A stretch of DNA of 64,000 nucleotides from Vibrio agarivorans (GTDB lineage Bacteria; Pseudomonadota; Gammaproteobacteria; Enterobacterales; Vibrionaceae), in contig NZ_JAUFQF010000001.1 of the NCBI RefSeq assembly GCF_030409635.1, positions 372,001 through 436,000 of the forward strand, written 5' to 3'. Positions 49,201-61,828 of the stretch are shown here, one piece after another (position 1 is the stretch's first letter; each line of letters starts with the position of its first letter). The notes beneath the pieces were generated by a model. The model was not told the DNA's origin. It saw nothing but the letters and a program-made list of their open reading frames with translations, and did not search any database. A program made the position numbers and the translations under genes.

Positions 49201-52200
49201 ATTTGGACGGCCTTGGTGGTTGGTTTATGGAAGAATCGCGTCACTTCACCGAAGTTGAAATTAAAGCATTCAACGCTGATGGTGATGTGATTGATTCGAT
49301 GACTTATCACAAGGAAGATCGAGGTTCATACGAAACTGATTACACCTTAACAGTCGATGAACCAGTATCGTACTTCGAGCTTGGTACTATCCAAGGTAAT
49401 GGCACTTATGTTGTGCAAAACATGACAGTGTCACAAACCTGCCCGGATGAAGCGGTTTTCACTTCGCTTGGTGTTGATGGTTCTGAAATCACTGAAACTG
49501 TGAACCTTCAGATTCGTGAAGGTGATCGTGAAATTGATTTAACCGCTGAGCTACCAAATATCGAGATTGATACTGAAGGCGCAAGTCAATTTGCTTCAGT
49601 TGTTATCACGGAAGAACAGTTGCTTGCACAAGCGACAGATATCGATAGTGAAGACCTTGATATTCAGAATCTAGAGTTGGTGGGTGATAATGCAGAAAAC
49701 GCAACGCTTACTGACAACGGTGATGGTACATGGACAGTTACACCAGATGAAAACTTCCATGGAGAAATTGAGTTAGGCTACCAAGTTACTGATGGGGAGT
49801 TGACTGACGATAATATTATCAACATCAACTTTGAATCAGTAAACGACGCTCCAATAGTGTCTGGCCCAATCGTTCTATCAACGGATGAAGATGTCGGTAT
49901 CACGTTTATCGCAGAAGACTTACTTGCAAACGCGAGTGATGTTGAAGGTGATGAGCTTTCAATTACCGATATTACATACAACGGTGATAATGGCGAGCTA
50001 ATCGATAATGGTGATGGTAGCTACACCTTCATGCCGAATGAGAACTTCAATGGTGAAGTGGATATCGATTACTCAGTGTTTGATGGTCAAGATACGACAG
50101 AGACGCATCTAGATTTAACCGTTATCCCTGTAAATGATGTTCCGGTTCCTGGTGAACCGCTTCATACACAGATGCTAGAGAATGGCACGATTGTTATTGA
50201 GGCGAAGGATCTACTAGCAGGTGCAACGGATGTTGATGGCGATATTCTTCATATTGAGAATCTACTGTTAGTCGACCAAACACAAGGTACGTTGACGGAC
50301 AATGGAGATAATACCTTTACGTTCGAACCGGCTACTGACTTCCATGGTGATGTGAACCTCACCTTTGATATCAGTGATGGTATCGCGAGCGCGCCTAGCA
50401 CTGCATCTATCGATGTGGAAATGGTCAACGAGGGGCCAGACGTAACAGGTCCTGTTGATGCAGTTGTCGATGAAGATGGCACCATAACCATTACTCAAGA
50501 AGAGTTGCTAGAAAACGCTTCCGATGTTGATGGTGATGACCTTGAAGCCATCAATCTTCAAACCAATGATCCAAACGCGACGATTGTCGAAAATGAAGAT
50601 GGCAGCTTTACAATTACACCAAGTGAAAACTTCTTTGGTGAGATTGAATTCACGTATGACGTGACTGATGCGATTGAGACCGTTTCAACAGGCCTAAACC
50701 TAACGGTTAACCCTGTTAATGACCTCCCAGATGTCCCTGACTTGTCGTTTACCACGGAAGATGGTGAGTCAATCACTCTGACGCAAGATCAATTGCTGGC
50801 TCAAGCAACGGATATTGAGGGTGATGATCTAACTGCCGTTAACGTAACGAGCTTAAATGACAATGTAGAGGTAGTGGACAACGGTGACGGCACATTCACG
50901 TTAACCACCGAAGAAGGGTACTTTGGTAACGCTGACCTTACCTTTGATGTCAGTGATGGTACTGATACAGTCACTGCGAATATCGACCTTACCGTTGAGT
51001 TTGTGAATGATGCACCGGAAGCTGAGGCTGTTGCTGCAACGATTGAGGAAGATGGAAGTATTCTGGTTACCCAAGAAATGCTTCTGGAGAATGCTCATGA
51101 TGTTGATGGCGATGACCTCTACGCAACCGGTTTGAGCACTAATGATCCAAACGCTACGGTGGTTGATAATGGTGACGGTACGTTTACAGTAACACCTTCG
51201 GAAGACTTCAATGGTCAAATCCAGTTTGACTATGAAGTCAATGACGGCGAGCTGAGCACAACGACTCAACTAAATCTAGACGTCACACCAGTCAATGATG
51301 CGCCGGAAATCGAAGGACTTGCGTTTGAAATGCAAGAAGACGGTACATTACTGATTACAGATGAGCAGTTGCTAGAAAATGCCACTGATATTGATGGTGA
51401 TACCTTGTCAGTCAGTGATGTTTCCTACACTGGTGAACAAGGAGAGTTGGTCGACAATGGTGACGGTACCTATTCATTTACACCTGGTGAGCACTTCAGT
51501 GGCGACTTGCAACTCGGTTTCACAGTCTCAGATGGTGAAGCAGAAGTCAGCCAAACTCTAGACGTCCATGTTGAAGCAGTAGCTGATGCCCCAGACCTTG
51601 TCGTGACAGATGGAGAAGGTGAAGAGGTCGGTGATAGCACTATCGTAACCGAACCAGGAGGTACGGTAGAACTCAATATAGGCGCGAGCTTAGTCGACCA
51701 AGATTTATCAGAAACATTGACAGTGGAAGTTGATGGTATCCCTGAAGGAACGGTTGTTCGCTATGACAATGAGTCAGTACTGAATGACCAAGATAACGGT
51801 ATCACTAGCTTCAATGACACTGAAATAACGGTCACGTTTGAAGGCGAAACCGCTGGGTTCCAAAATGCGGCGGGTTACTACAAAGTTGATGAAGATGGCA
51901 ACATTACGGGCGTGGAAGTTGTTTACGAGAACGCATCACAAGTTGGTGGTGGTGGTGACTTGCTTCCAGGGCAAAGCTCATTCACCTTCCCAATTGAAGA
52001 AGGTGAAAGCTTTAACTTGTTCTTGATACCAAATGGCTTCAACCATAATGACTTCGATGCTATGCAAGATGGTAGTTTTGAGTTCAGAGATGTTAACGGT
52101 GAACCAGCGACAATGGATACGGTCGACCCGCAACTTGTGTTTGTTGGTGAAGATGGCGAAGTGACTGTTGTTCAAGGTCAGTTTGGCGATGCAGTCTTCC

Positions 52201-55200
52201 ATGGTGGCTCAAGCTCAGAACTTAACCAAGATGGAATAGAACATACTCGTACAACGATCAATGAAGACGGTGAATTAGTTTACGGCTTCGAAGATCTGTA
52301 TGGCGGCGGTGATGCGGATTACACCGATTTCAACTTTACGATTGACGTTGGTGAAGTCAACAGTCAGATCTATAGTGGTGAGATTACCGTAGGGGAAGAC
52401 GGCAGCGTTGTTATCCCAACGACGGCTATCGACCAAACTATCGAGTTTGTCTTACCAGAAGATGCTCAAGAGACATTTGACATTACTGTTAGTGCGACAG
52501 CCACTGAGTTGTCTAACGATGATACTGAAACCGTTAGTCAAACGATTACTGTCGACATAGAACATGCTCCTGAAGCTGATGCAGTTTCGGCACAGGTTGA
52601 CGAAGATGGTTCAATCATCATTACTCAAGAGGATCTACTGGCGAATGCGACAGATCTGGATGGTGACGATCTAACCGCTCTCAATCTGTCAACTGATGAT
52701 GAGAATGTCACTATTACCGATAATGGCAATGGTACTTACACCTTAACTCCAGATGCAGACTTTAATGGAGACATTGAGTTTACGTTCGATGTGTCGGATG
52801 GTGACCAAATTGTATCGACGGACCTTAACCTAACAGTTAATCCAGTTAATGATGCGCCGATACCTGAAGATAAATCATATACCGTAGAAGAAGATGGCAC
52901 ATTAACCTTCACTGATGAGCAGCTTCTTGAAAATGCGGTAGACATTGATGGAGATGATCTGACGGTTGAGGGTGTTTCTTACACTGGCACTGATGGTGTG
53001 TTGAGTGACAATGGTGACGGAACATACACTTTTGCTCCGAATGAAAACTTCTCTGGAGATGTCGACTTTACGTTCAATGTCAGTGATGGCACCGATACCG
53101 TAACAGCAAACATTGATGTTCAAGTCACTGAGGTAAATGATCCACCAGTTGCAGGGCCAACGTCATACACGATCAATGAAGACAGCGTATTAACATTCAG
53201 TGAGTCTCAAGTGCTTGCAAACGCTTCTGATGTTGATGGTGAAGTTGAACTTGTTGGAATCAGCTATGACGGCCCAGATGGTATCTTCTCTGTCAATGGA
53301 GACGGTACCTGTAGCTTCGCACCTAATGAGAACTTCAACGGTGAGGTTCAGTTGAACGTTGTTATCACCGATGATGATGGAGCTACGGTTGAGACGGTTA
53401 TCAATGTTGATGTCCTTCCAATCAATGACGCACCTGTTTCGGGTAGCACAGCTTACACCGTTGATGAAGATGGCAACATCACCATCAGCCAAGAGCAGTT
53501 GTTATCTCAATCATCAGACGTTGAGGGTGATGATCTAAACGCATCAAACTTAACTGTGGATGGCAATGCTGAAGTGACTGTGAATGATGATGGTAGTTTC
53601 ACAATTACACCAGACGCAGACTTCAACGGTGATATCGACATGCACTTCGATATTACCGATGGTACTAACATCATTCAGGCTACGGCTGACCTCACTGTTA
53701 ATCCAGTTAATGACTTGCCAACAGTGGGTGCGCCAACATTTACCGCACAAGAAGACACGAGCTTTACCTTCACGCAAGAGCAACTTCTCCAAGGTGCAGG
53801 TGATATCGATGGTGATAGCCTCACTGTCGAGAATGTGGCATCAGACAGCGGTACGTTAGTGGATAATGGTGACGGTACCTACACATTTGCACCAAATGAG
53901 AACTTCGATGGCAATGTCAATGTCACATTCGATGTGAATGACGGTACCGCATCCGTACCAGCAGAAGCGACGATTGATGTCCAATCTGTCGTCGATATGC
54001 CAGAGCTGGCGATTGCCTCTGACCTAGTACTCGCCTCTGATAACTTCGAGTCTGGCTCTAATGGTTGGAATGCGGGTACAGAGAGCTCTCAAGGCTTCGA
54101 AAGTGGTGACATGTTAGGTCGCATCGGCGGTACAGGTGGCGAAGAAGCTGTCAGCAAAACCTACGATATCCCGAGCGATGTGAATGAAGTGAACATTTCA
54201 TTTAGCTTCTACGAAATCGATTCTTGGGATGGTGAATCCTTCGAAATCTTTGTGGGAGGCGAGCCACTAACTTCGCTCGATAATTCAGCGTTCCGCACTC
54301 AAGATGGTACAACAACGTTGTATGACTCTGAAGGGAATGAAGTCGGTCAAGTTGTTCATGGGGCGTCACAGCAAGAGGGCTTCAGTGGCTGGAACGACCA
54401 AGAGCACCAAGTGACTCTTACAGTTCCTGTTGAAGATGGTCAACTTCAACTTGGCTTTGGTTCAACCTTGAATCAGAGTGTGCCAGATGAATCGTTTGGT
54501 ATCGATAATATCGAGATTACGGTTGCGGATGCTGATTATCAAATTATTGGTACAGAAGATGAGCCAGTCGCACTCGATATTGATGCAGCGTTGACGGATA
54601 CTGATGGCTCTGAAAATCTTTCTATCTTGATTGAAGATGTGCCAGAGGGAAGTTCACTTTCTGCGGGTATTGATAATGGTGACGGTACATGGTCGTTAGC
54701 ACCAGAAGAGCTTGCAGGGCTTGAGTTTACCCCAGCAGCTGACTTTAACGGTGATGTGACCTTAGTGGTCAATGCCACATCAACAGATGTTGATACAGGG
54801 ACAACAGCAACAGCGACACAAGATGTCACCATTCATATATCACCAGCGAATGATGCGCCAGAAGTGAGTGACGGTGTCACGGCCGTTACCGCAGAAGATA
54901 ATAGCATTACGATCACTCAAGAGCAGTTGTTGGTCAATGCAACTGATATTGATGGTGATGATTTGTCTGCCATTAATCTACAGACAGATGATCCAAATGC
55001 CACGATTGAGATGAATGAAGATGGCTCATTCACCATCACTCCAAGTGATGACTTCTATGGCGACATTAACTTTACGTACGATGTGACCGATGGTGAAGAG
55101 GTTGTAGCGACCAGCCTTGACTTGTCCGTGACACCAGTCAACGATGCACCAGTACCTGAAGATAAAGCCTACAGCGTAGAAGAAGATGGTTCGCTCACCT

Positions 55201-58200
55201 TTACCGACGCACAGTTATTGGCTGGCGCGACGGATATTGAAGGGGATACTCTGACGGTTGAAGGCGTCAATTATTCAGGTAATGACGGTATCTTTACAGA
55301 CAACGGTGATGGTACATATACCTTTGCACCAAACGAGAACTTCTCTGGTGATGTGGATCTGACCTTCAATGTGAGTGATGGCACTGATACTGTGATGGCC
55401 AACATTGATATCCAAGTCACTGAAGTGAACGATCCACCAGTGGCGGGTCACACGGCGTACACAGTTCAAGAAGACAACTCAATCACCATTAGTGATGAGC
55501 AACTTCTGGTGAACTCGTCAGATGTTGAAGGTGACGTAGCAATTGATGCGGTGAACTACACCGGCACAGACGGTGTGTTTGTTGACAATGGCAATGGTAC
55601 GTACACCTTCTCACCAAATGAAAACTTCACGGGCGATATTAGCCTAGATGTGACGGTTGTCGATGAAGATGGCGCGACAGCTGATACTACTGCGGGAATT
55701 ACCGTCATTGAGGTGAACGACCCACCAGTGGCTGGCGATACCGCTTACAGTGTGAATGAAGATGAAGTACTTACGTTCAGTGCTGAGCAGCTATTAGCGC
55801 AATCAAGCGACATTGAAGGTGAAGTCGCACTTGAAAGTGTTAGCTATTCAGGCTCGGATGGTATTTTGACCGATAATGGTGATGGTACATTCAGCTTTGC
55901 ACCAAACGCGAACTTCAACGGTGATGTGGCTCTCGATGTAGTGGTGGTTGATGAAGATGGTGCCACAGACACCGCGACTGCTGCGATTGATGTTCTGCCA
56001 ATCAATGATGCGCCAGTCTCGGGCTCCACGTCTTATCAAGTAAATGAAGACGGCTCAATTACCATTAGCCAGGAGCAGTTGCTGGCGAATACCACGGATA
56101 TTGAAGGGGACGATTTAACCGCCTCCAATCTCACCGTGGATGGTAATGCTGAGGTCACTGCGAATGATGATGGCTCATTCACGATTACACCGGATGCGGA
56201 TTGGAATGGTGATATTGACCTAAGCTTCGATGTGACAGATGGTGCCGATATTGTTCGAGGTACAGCTGACCTTACTGTTAATCCAGTTAACGACTTACCA
56301 CAACCGGAAGATAAGTCTTACACGGTTGAGGAAGACGGAACGCTGACGTTTACTGACGCTCAGCTACTAGAAAACGCGACCGACATTGACGGTGACACGC
56401 TCTCGATTGATGGCGTAAGTTACACAGGTACGGATGGTATCCTAACGGACAACGGTGATGGCACCTATAGCTTCGCGCCGAATGAGAATTTCTCTGGCGA
56501 TGTTGAATTGAGCTTTGGTGTCTCAGATGGAACGGAAACGGTTCAAGCGAGCATTGATGTCCAAGTCACTGAAGTGAACGATCCACCGGTAGCCGGTCAC
56601 ACCGCCTACACAGTTCAAGAAGACAACTCTATCACCATCAGTGATGAGCAACTTCTGGCGAACTCTTCAGATGTTGAAGGTGAAGTAGCGATAGATGCGG
56701 TGAACTACATTGGCACAGACGGTGTGTTTACCGACAATGGTGATGGTACGTATACCTTCTCACCGAATGAGAACTTCACGGGCGATATCAGTCTTGATGT
56801 AACCGTTACCGATGAAGATGGCGCGACAGCGGATACCACCGCGGGTATAACTGTCATTGAGGTGAACGACCCACCAGTGGCTGGTGATACCGCCTACAGT
56901 GTGAATGAAGATGAAGTACTTACGTTCAGTGCGGAGCAGCTACTAGCGCAATCAAGCGATATTGAAGGTGAGGTGGCACTCGAAAGTGTCAGCTACTCAG
57001 GCTCGGATGGAATCTTGACTGATAATGGTGATGGTACATTCAGTTTTGCTCCGAACGCGAACTTCAACGGTGATGTGGCTCTCGATGTAGTGGTGGTTGA
57101 CGAAGATGGTGCCACCGATACCGCGACTGCTTCAATCGATGTTCTGCCAATTAACGATCCGCCAGTTTCCGATAATTTGGCTTATAGTGTTAGTGAAGAT
57201 GGCTCAATTACACTTAGCCAAGAGCAACTGTTGGCTCAAGCTTCAGACATCGATAGCACAGACCTAGAAGCGCTTAATTTAACTGCCGCTGGCAACGCTA
57301 CGGTCGTTGAGAACCAAGATGGTAGCTTCACTATTACTCCTGATGCCGACTTTAATGGTCAGATAGATCTGCAGTTTGACTTAATTGACAACGATGGTGC
57401 ATCAGTTCAAGTAGGCGTCGACTTAACGGTTGATCCTGCAAACGATGTGCCTGTCGCCGGCTCGACAGAGTTTACTGAGTTGGAAGATACGGTTATGCGT
57501 ATCACCCCAGAAGAACTCCTCGCGAATGCATCCGATATTGATGGTGATGACCTTACAGTACTGAACGTTCAATATACCGGTGATGATGGCTCGATAGCTG
57601 ATACGGGTTCTATTCAGTTTGGTGCCGATGGTAGCGGAGAAATACAAGTAACTGACCAACTTGAGGAGCACGATGAGTTTACTGTTCAATTCGGCTATAC
57701 CTCGACCGGTGAACATGATGGCAATGTTGAGTCTATTCTGTTGGGTGGTGAAGACGGTTCAGGGCTTTCCATCTATGTACGTAATGAAGATGGAGGTTTA
57801 GGCTTAGACCTTAACGGCCAAGATAATGTCATGTTTGATGGTGTGGATCTCAACGATGGTGGTGAGCACAACATTACACTGACATGGAGTAGTGAAGAAG
57901 GTGTTGTAAATGTTTACGACAATGGTGAGTTGGTCGCTTCTGAAAGTGTTGAAGCTGGCATCATCATGCCGGAAGGCATACAGCCAACGATTGGACAGGC
58001 GACCGATGTTCTTGACGGTCAGTCGGGACTAGAAAATGTAGAGCTATCAGGCTTTACAATGGCTTATGAAAAAGTCGATGAAGAGGCGATTATCAATGGA
58101 ACACCGTTAGGTGAAGTAACAGATGACCTAGCGTTAGACATTCAGGTTCAAAACGGTGAAATTGTAGATGTTTCAGGTAGTGTTGATCTTGATGTTTCAG

Positions 58201-61016
58201 GTGCAACGGATGTTGAGCGTTACTTTGAGTTCACTCCAGCAGAGAACTTCAATGGCGATGTGACGCTTGACTATCAAGTTACTGACGGTATAGAGGTTGT
58301 TGATACTTCAGCCAATCTTGAGTTTATACCTGTCAACGATGCACCCGAATCAGACAATATTGATGTTCAGGGTACAGAAGATACGACCATCTTGATTACC
58401 CAAGACATGCTACTTGCTAAAGCGACGGACGTAGACAATACGCAGGATGAGCTGAGTGCGATTGGTTTACGAATTGATGAACAGTTTGGTGAGCTCATCG
58501 ATAACCAAGATGGTACGTGGTCATTTACTCCTACGGAAAACTTTAACGGTGATGTACCGATGGAGTTTGAAGTTAGTGATGGTGAACTGACGACCACTGT
58601 CTCAGGGAACATTGATGTAGCGCCGGTCAATGATGCGCCAGACGCCCCAACGTTCCAGATGCAGGGTGAAGAAGATCAGGTCATGGTAATTGACCCAAGC
58701 TTTATCACGAATCAGATCACCGACCTAGATGGAGACGAAATTTCACTAGAGAACATCTCTGTAAGAGCTCCGGCGAATGCGACCATTACTCAGCAGCCAG
58801 ATGGAATGTATCACTTAGTGACAGCCCAAGACTTCAACGGTTTAGTTGAACTTGGTTATACCGTGACAGATGGCACAGAGTCGGTTGATGGTTCGCTCAA
58901 TGTCGATGTTATTCCTGTGAATGATGCTCCTTTCAGCACAGGTAACGCGATGATGGCAACGGACGAGGACGGAGCGTTCACGTTTGATGCTGGTGATTTG
59001 ATGAATCTGTTTGACGACATCGATACAGAGAACCTAGTGGTGTCGCGCATCATTACACCAGAAGGTGAAGATGGTGGTGATATAACTGATAACGGCGATG
59101 GTACTTGGACCTTTACACCGACGGGAGACTTTGCAGGACTTGCTGACCTTCAAGTTGTCGTAAGTGATGGTGAGTTCGAGACAGCGTTGGATGTTCCAGT
59201 GTATGTTCGTCCTGTTGCTGATGGTGCTGTCATCACGACAGAGCATGATGGACCACTGGTTATCGGTGAAGACAGTACCGGTCATTTAGGATTGAACGTC
59301 GACCTTATCGATGATTCTGAAACCCTAAGTAATCTTGTGATGACGGGTTTCCCTGTTGGTTTCGAAGTGTCAGATGGCGTCAATACCATAATTGTTACCT
59401 CACCGGATCAGTATATAGACATTACTGAATGGAACATGGGCGACCTGCAAATCACGCCGCCACAAGACTTTACTGGCAGCTTCAATGTTACTGTATCTGC
59501 AACCACGGTTGACTATGGCGATGAACCGGAGGCATTTGAGGATGGCATCGATTCTGGTGACTTTGAAACCGTTGCTGGTGAATCAGTGATTCTAACCGCT
59601 GATGACCTAATGGCGATTGCAGAGAATGTCGATGTTGATGCGGGTGACGAGGTGAAATTTGTTCATCTTACCGACCGCAGCCAAGGTGAGATTGTTGATA
59701 ATGGGGATGGCACATGGACATTTAACCCAGCACCAGGCTTCACGGGTGAAGTGGATATTGCTTACGTGATTGATAAAGACGGCGTATTGCACGATGAGCA
59801 AACAGGTGTAGTGGTCAATGAACCTGGTGAGTCAGCGAATGAAGCGCCACAGGTTGAGTCTGTTGTTACAACAGATCTAGAACCGGGTGCAACGCTCGAG
59901 TTTACTGATGCTGATATGCTTGCCAACCTGTCTGATGCTGAAAACGATGCGTTGTCTATTGAATCAGTATCCTTGATGGAAGGTCAGGGCATGATTGAGA
60001 CCGACAATGCCGGAAATTATCAATTCACGCCTGCCGAAGGTTATGAGGGTCCGGTTGAAGTCGGCTTTATTGCGACTGATGGCGAAAACCGTATCGAAAG
60101 CCAGTTTAACGTTAATCTGCAAGGTTCAAGTGAAGTGAGTGAGGAGTATGTTCAAGGAGAAGATGGTTCGATTGTCTTTGCTGAAGAACAGATTCTAAAC
60201 GAGCTTGACCTTAGTCCGTCAGCAGAAGTGCTGGATGTCGCTGACGCAGGGGATGTTGGCTTCTTTGTCGAATCGGGCAATAACGAGTGGACATTCTGGC
60301 CTAACGATGACTTCAATGGCGAAGTGCCGATGAAGGTTGAAGTGAACGACGATGGGTTGGTTGAACAACATGATTTGACAGTAACTGCACAGACAGAAGA
60401 AGTCGGAGAGAGCCAATCGGCATCTTCACAAGAGCAAGTTTCTGCAGAATCACAACCCGAGCAATCATCGGCTCAAGGAGATGACGCTGTTCAACAAGAC
60501 GCTTCCGACCAAGAGTCTGAGGCAGATGTAACTGCGGCGCCGGGTGATACCATAAATATCGCTGTTCCTGATGATGTTACACAGGTTGAGGGTGTTGACC
60601 ATGTAGAAATGAGTGGTCTTCCTGAAGGTTCAACAGTGAGTGGTGCGCTTGATAGTGGCGACGGCAACTACACGATTAGTGGTGACTTGTCACAGCCTGT
60701 TTCCGTCTCACTTCCAGATGGCTTTGAGGGCAACGTTGATGTTGGCTTCCAAGGCTATGATGAACTGGGTGGTGCGGTTGACGGTGCCGAGGCGAGCTTG
60801 ACGGTTGAAGTTGATGAGCAACATGCGATGTCTGCCAATCAAAACCAAGACCCTAACGCGAACCAAATGGACTCGTCAGAAGGCTCCGGTGGTGATTGGA
60901 CAACATCAGGTGGCCAAGATGAAGGCGTTGATTTCAATGACGATTCAGGTAGCTATGATAATGACCAAAGCAACAATGGTAATTACGAAAATGACTTCGA
61001 CAACAATTCGTTTTAA
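36575..61016 (+). CDS. Giant tandem-95/cadherin-like repeat surface protein (adhesin), frame broken three times
   Basis: Predicted exported adhesin. With three single-base corrections the frame gives about 8,146 residues. The start is the ATG at 36575 (GGAG 6 bases upstream), not the ATG at 36563. Layout: low-complexity N-terminus (1 to ~215), roughly 65 beta-sandwich repeats of ~95 residues of the 'tandem-95'/cadherin-like type (N-D-x-P at the joint, then EDG, DxEGD or Dx[26 protein letters not shown]), four inserted modules, and a Ser/Gln/Asp-rich tail. Acidic DxDGD loops suggest calcium binding. There is no signal peptide, no RTX nonapeptides and no recognised LapG site; the divergent type I operon is the obvious exporter. 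Frame breaks: one G lost at 42229-42231, one G gained at 42496-42498, one C gained at 43247-43249. Confidence 0.85.
39241..44398 (+). repeat. Nine tandem 573-bp repeats inside the adhesin gene
   Basis: Units start at 39241, 39814, 40387, 40960, 41533, 42106, 42679, 43253 and 43826. Each codes for 191 residues, two domains in the order [15 protein letters not shown]... and [15 protein letters not shown].... Copies are almost identical in DNA and differ mainly at silent sites. The seventh unit is 574 bp because of the extra C near 43248; the sixth has a lost and a gained G that cancel in length. Confidence 0.9.
42229..43249 (+). other. Cluster of three homopolymer frame breaks in the adhesin gene
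   Basis: Compared with sister repeats: GGGG becomes GGG at 42229-42231, GG becomes GGG at 42496-42498, and CC becomes CCC at 43247-43249. If taken literally the protein stops after about 1,895 residues (stop at 42260-42262). The following 17.7 kb stays open in one frame, so assembly or base-calling errors are the likelier cause. Confidence 0.8.
44399..46702 (+). repeat. Four tandem 576-bp repeats inside the adhesin gene
   Basis: Units start at 44399, 44975, 45551 and 46127, each 192 residues ([19 protein letters not shown]... plus [16 protein letters not shown]...). They are a second, more diverged repeat family that directly follows the 573-bp family; the first unit is a hybrid of the two. 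Confidence 0.85.
48720..49560 (+). other. Inserted beta-sandwich module 1 of the adhesin
   Basis: About 280 residues that break the repeat pattern. A region such as [27 protein letters not shown], then [32 protein letters not shown] and [20 protein letters not shown] resemble lectin or carbohydrate-binding jelly rolls, but I cannot name the family. It has one of the very few Cys residues of the protein. Confidence 0.5.
51590..52400 (+). other. DUF4114-containing module of the adhesin
   Basis: The segment [23 protein letters not shown] and, later, [21 protein letters not shown] are the signatures of DUF4114, a domain often found in large exported adhesins; the GGGDxDxxD loop probably binds calcium. 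Confidence 0.7.
53985..54540 (+). other. Jelly-roll (carbohydrate-binding-like) module of the adhesin
   Basis: About 185 residues beginning [16 protein letters not shown] and ending [15 protein letters not shown], with a central [22 protein letters not shown]. This is the usual plan of a sugar-binding beta-sandwich, with the FGIDNI calcium-site strand near its end. The ligand is unknown. Confidence 0.55.
55431..57170 (+). repeat. 1149-bp block duplication inside the adhesin gene
   Basis: The sequence at 55431 onward ([15 protein letters not shown]... [15 protein letters not shown]...) recurs at 56580 onward with high identity for about 590 bp, an offset of 1149 bp or 383 residues. It points to recent growth of the gene by unequal recombination outside the 573-bp region as well. 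Confidence 0.8.
57590..58075 (+). other. LamG/concanavalin-like lectin module inserted in an adhesin repeat
   Basis: About 160 residues ([72 protein letters not shown]) match the laminin-G-like pattern. The module sits inside a tandem-95 domain, whose two halves lie on either side. Confidence 0.65.
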
Positions 61017-61030
61017 TTGATTGGATTGTT

Positions 61031-61061
61031 GAGGGCTCACAGTTTGTGAGCCCTTTTTTTA
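61031..61061 (+). terminator. Intrinsic terminator of the adhesin gene
   Basis: An 8-bp stem GGGCTCAC/GTGAGCCC (61033-61040/61046-61053) followed by seven T, 14 bp after the adhesin stop codon. Confidence 0.9.
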
Positions 61062-61231
61062 TGTCTATTGAAAACATAATTAGGGGTGGTATCAAAAAAG
61101 AATGGTAGGGAGACGTTTGACTTTAAGCATTCATTTTTGAATTTATGAGATTCAACAATGTCTATTTTTGAAGTTTAAGATAGGGGTCATAATGACTTCA
61201 TCAACTTCTTATTCTCAAATGAAGGTCTACT

Positions 61232-61753
61232 ATGAGCACATCACAACTAATTCTTGAGCTTTCACTTATCGGTACAATGTTGCTACTAACCGGTATTTAC
61301 TTGATAAGAGGCTATGACAAAGCGGATAGTGCCTCAACCAAAGTACACAAAATATTAACCGGTCTATTGGGCGCATTTATGGTGATGGCGGGAACAGTTA
61401 AGTTCTTCGACCCGTTTACTACGATGTTTTTGAATCAAATTGCACTTAGCGAACTGCCTTTTCCAACACTGTCTCGTTGGGCAGGTCAACTCGGTGAAAT
61501 ATTCGCTGGCTTACTGCTTCTTGTGTTGATGGTTGGACGCAATATGCTATCAACTCCAATAAAAGATAGAGTTATGCAGCTTTCGACTTTACTGACTACA
61601 GCCATTATGGTCGTCGCGGTTTATGTCCATCTATTACCGAATGTACCTGCTGAAGTCTTGCCACTACAATCTAAACCACCAGTAATGACCTTGGTAATTT
61701 TAGCGCTAGCATGGCTAAATGTGCTGTTGTACACACGTGATCGACAAAAGTAA
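61232..61753 (+). CDS. Small four-helix membrane protein, DoxX-like
   Basis: Inner-membrane protein of 173 residues with four hydrophobic helices (~6-24, ~42-60, ~85-104, ~117-135) and a fifth near the end (~148-165). The pattern GLLGAFMVMAGTVKFFDPF and WAGQLGEIFAGLLLL recalls the DoxX/DoxD quinol-oxidase-related family, but the match is loose, so the name is tentative. Shine-Dalgarno AAGG at 7-10 bases before the ATG. It stands alone, between the adhesin terminator and its own terminator. Confidence 0.7.
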   Translation: MSTSQLILELSLIGTMLLLTGIYLIRGYDKADSASTKVHKILTGLLGAFMVMAGTVKFFDPFTTMFLNQIALSELPFPTLSRWAGQLGEIFAGLLLLVLMVGRNMLSTPIKDRVMQLSTLLTTAIMVVAVYVHLLPNVPAEVLPLQSKPPVMTLVILALAWLNVLLYTRDRQK

Positions 61754-61772
61754 CATAGATGGTAGTTTTACC

Positions 61773-61814
61773 TCATAGAATGCCCGATTAGTGTCGCTAA
61801 TCGGGCATTTTTCT
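61773..61814. terminator. Strong bidirectional intrinsic terminator
   Basis: A perfect 13-bp stem AATGCCCGATTAG/CTAATCGGGCATT (61779-61791/61797-61809) followed by TTTCT, between convergent genes. Confidence 0.85.
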
Positions 61815-61828
61815 ATACGAAAGAACCA

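Noticed and set aside
37037..60416. Many minus-strand frames of 60-170 codons inside the adhesin gene
   Set aside because: They recur with the repeat period and are mirror images of the repeat coding sequence.
43332..61016. Separate 5,894-residue gene starting at 43332
   Set aside because: The first ATG lies inside a repeat domain, with no ribosome site and no signal region; it is the continuation of the 36575 frame after three single-base breaks.
27326..61016. Whole cluster as a recently acquired island
   Set aside because: No integrase, tRNA junction, flanking repeats or clear composition jump could be seen by eye.
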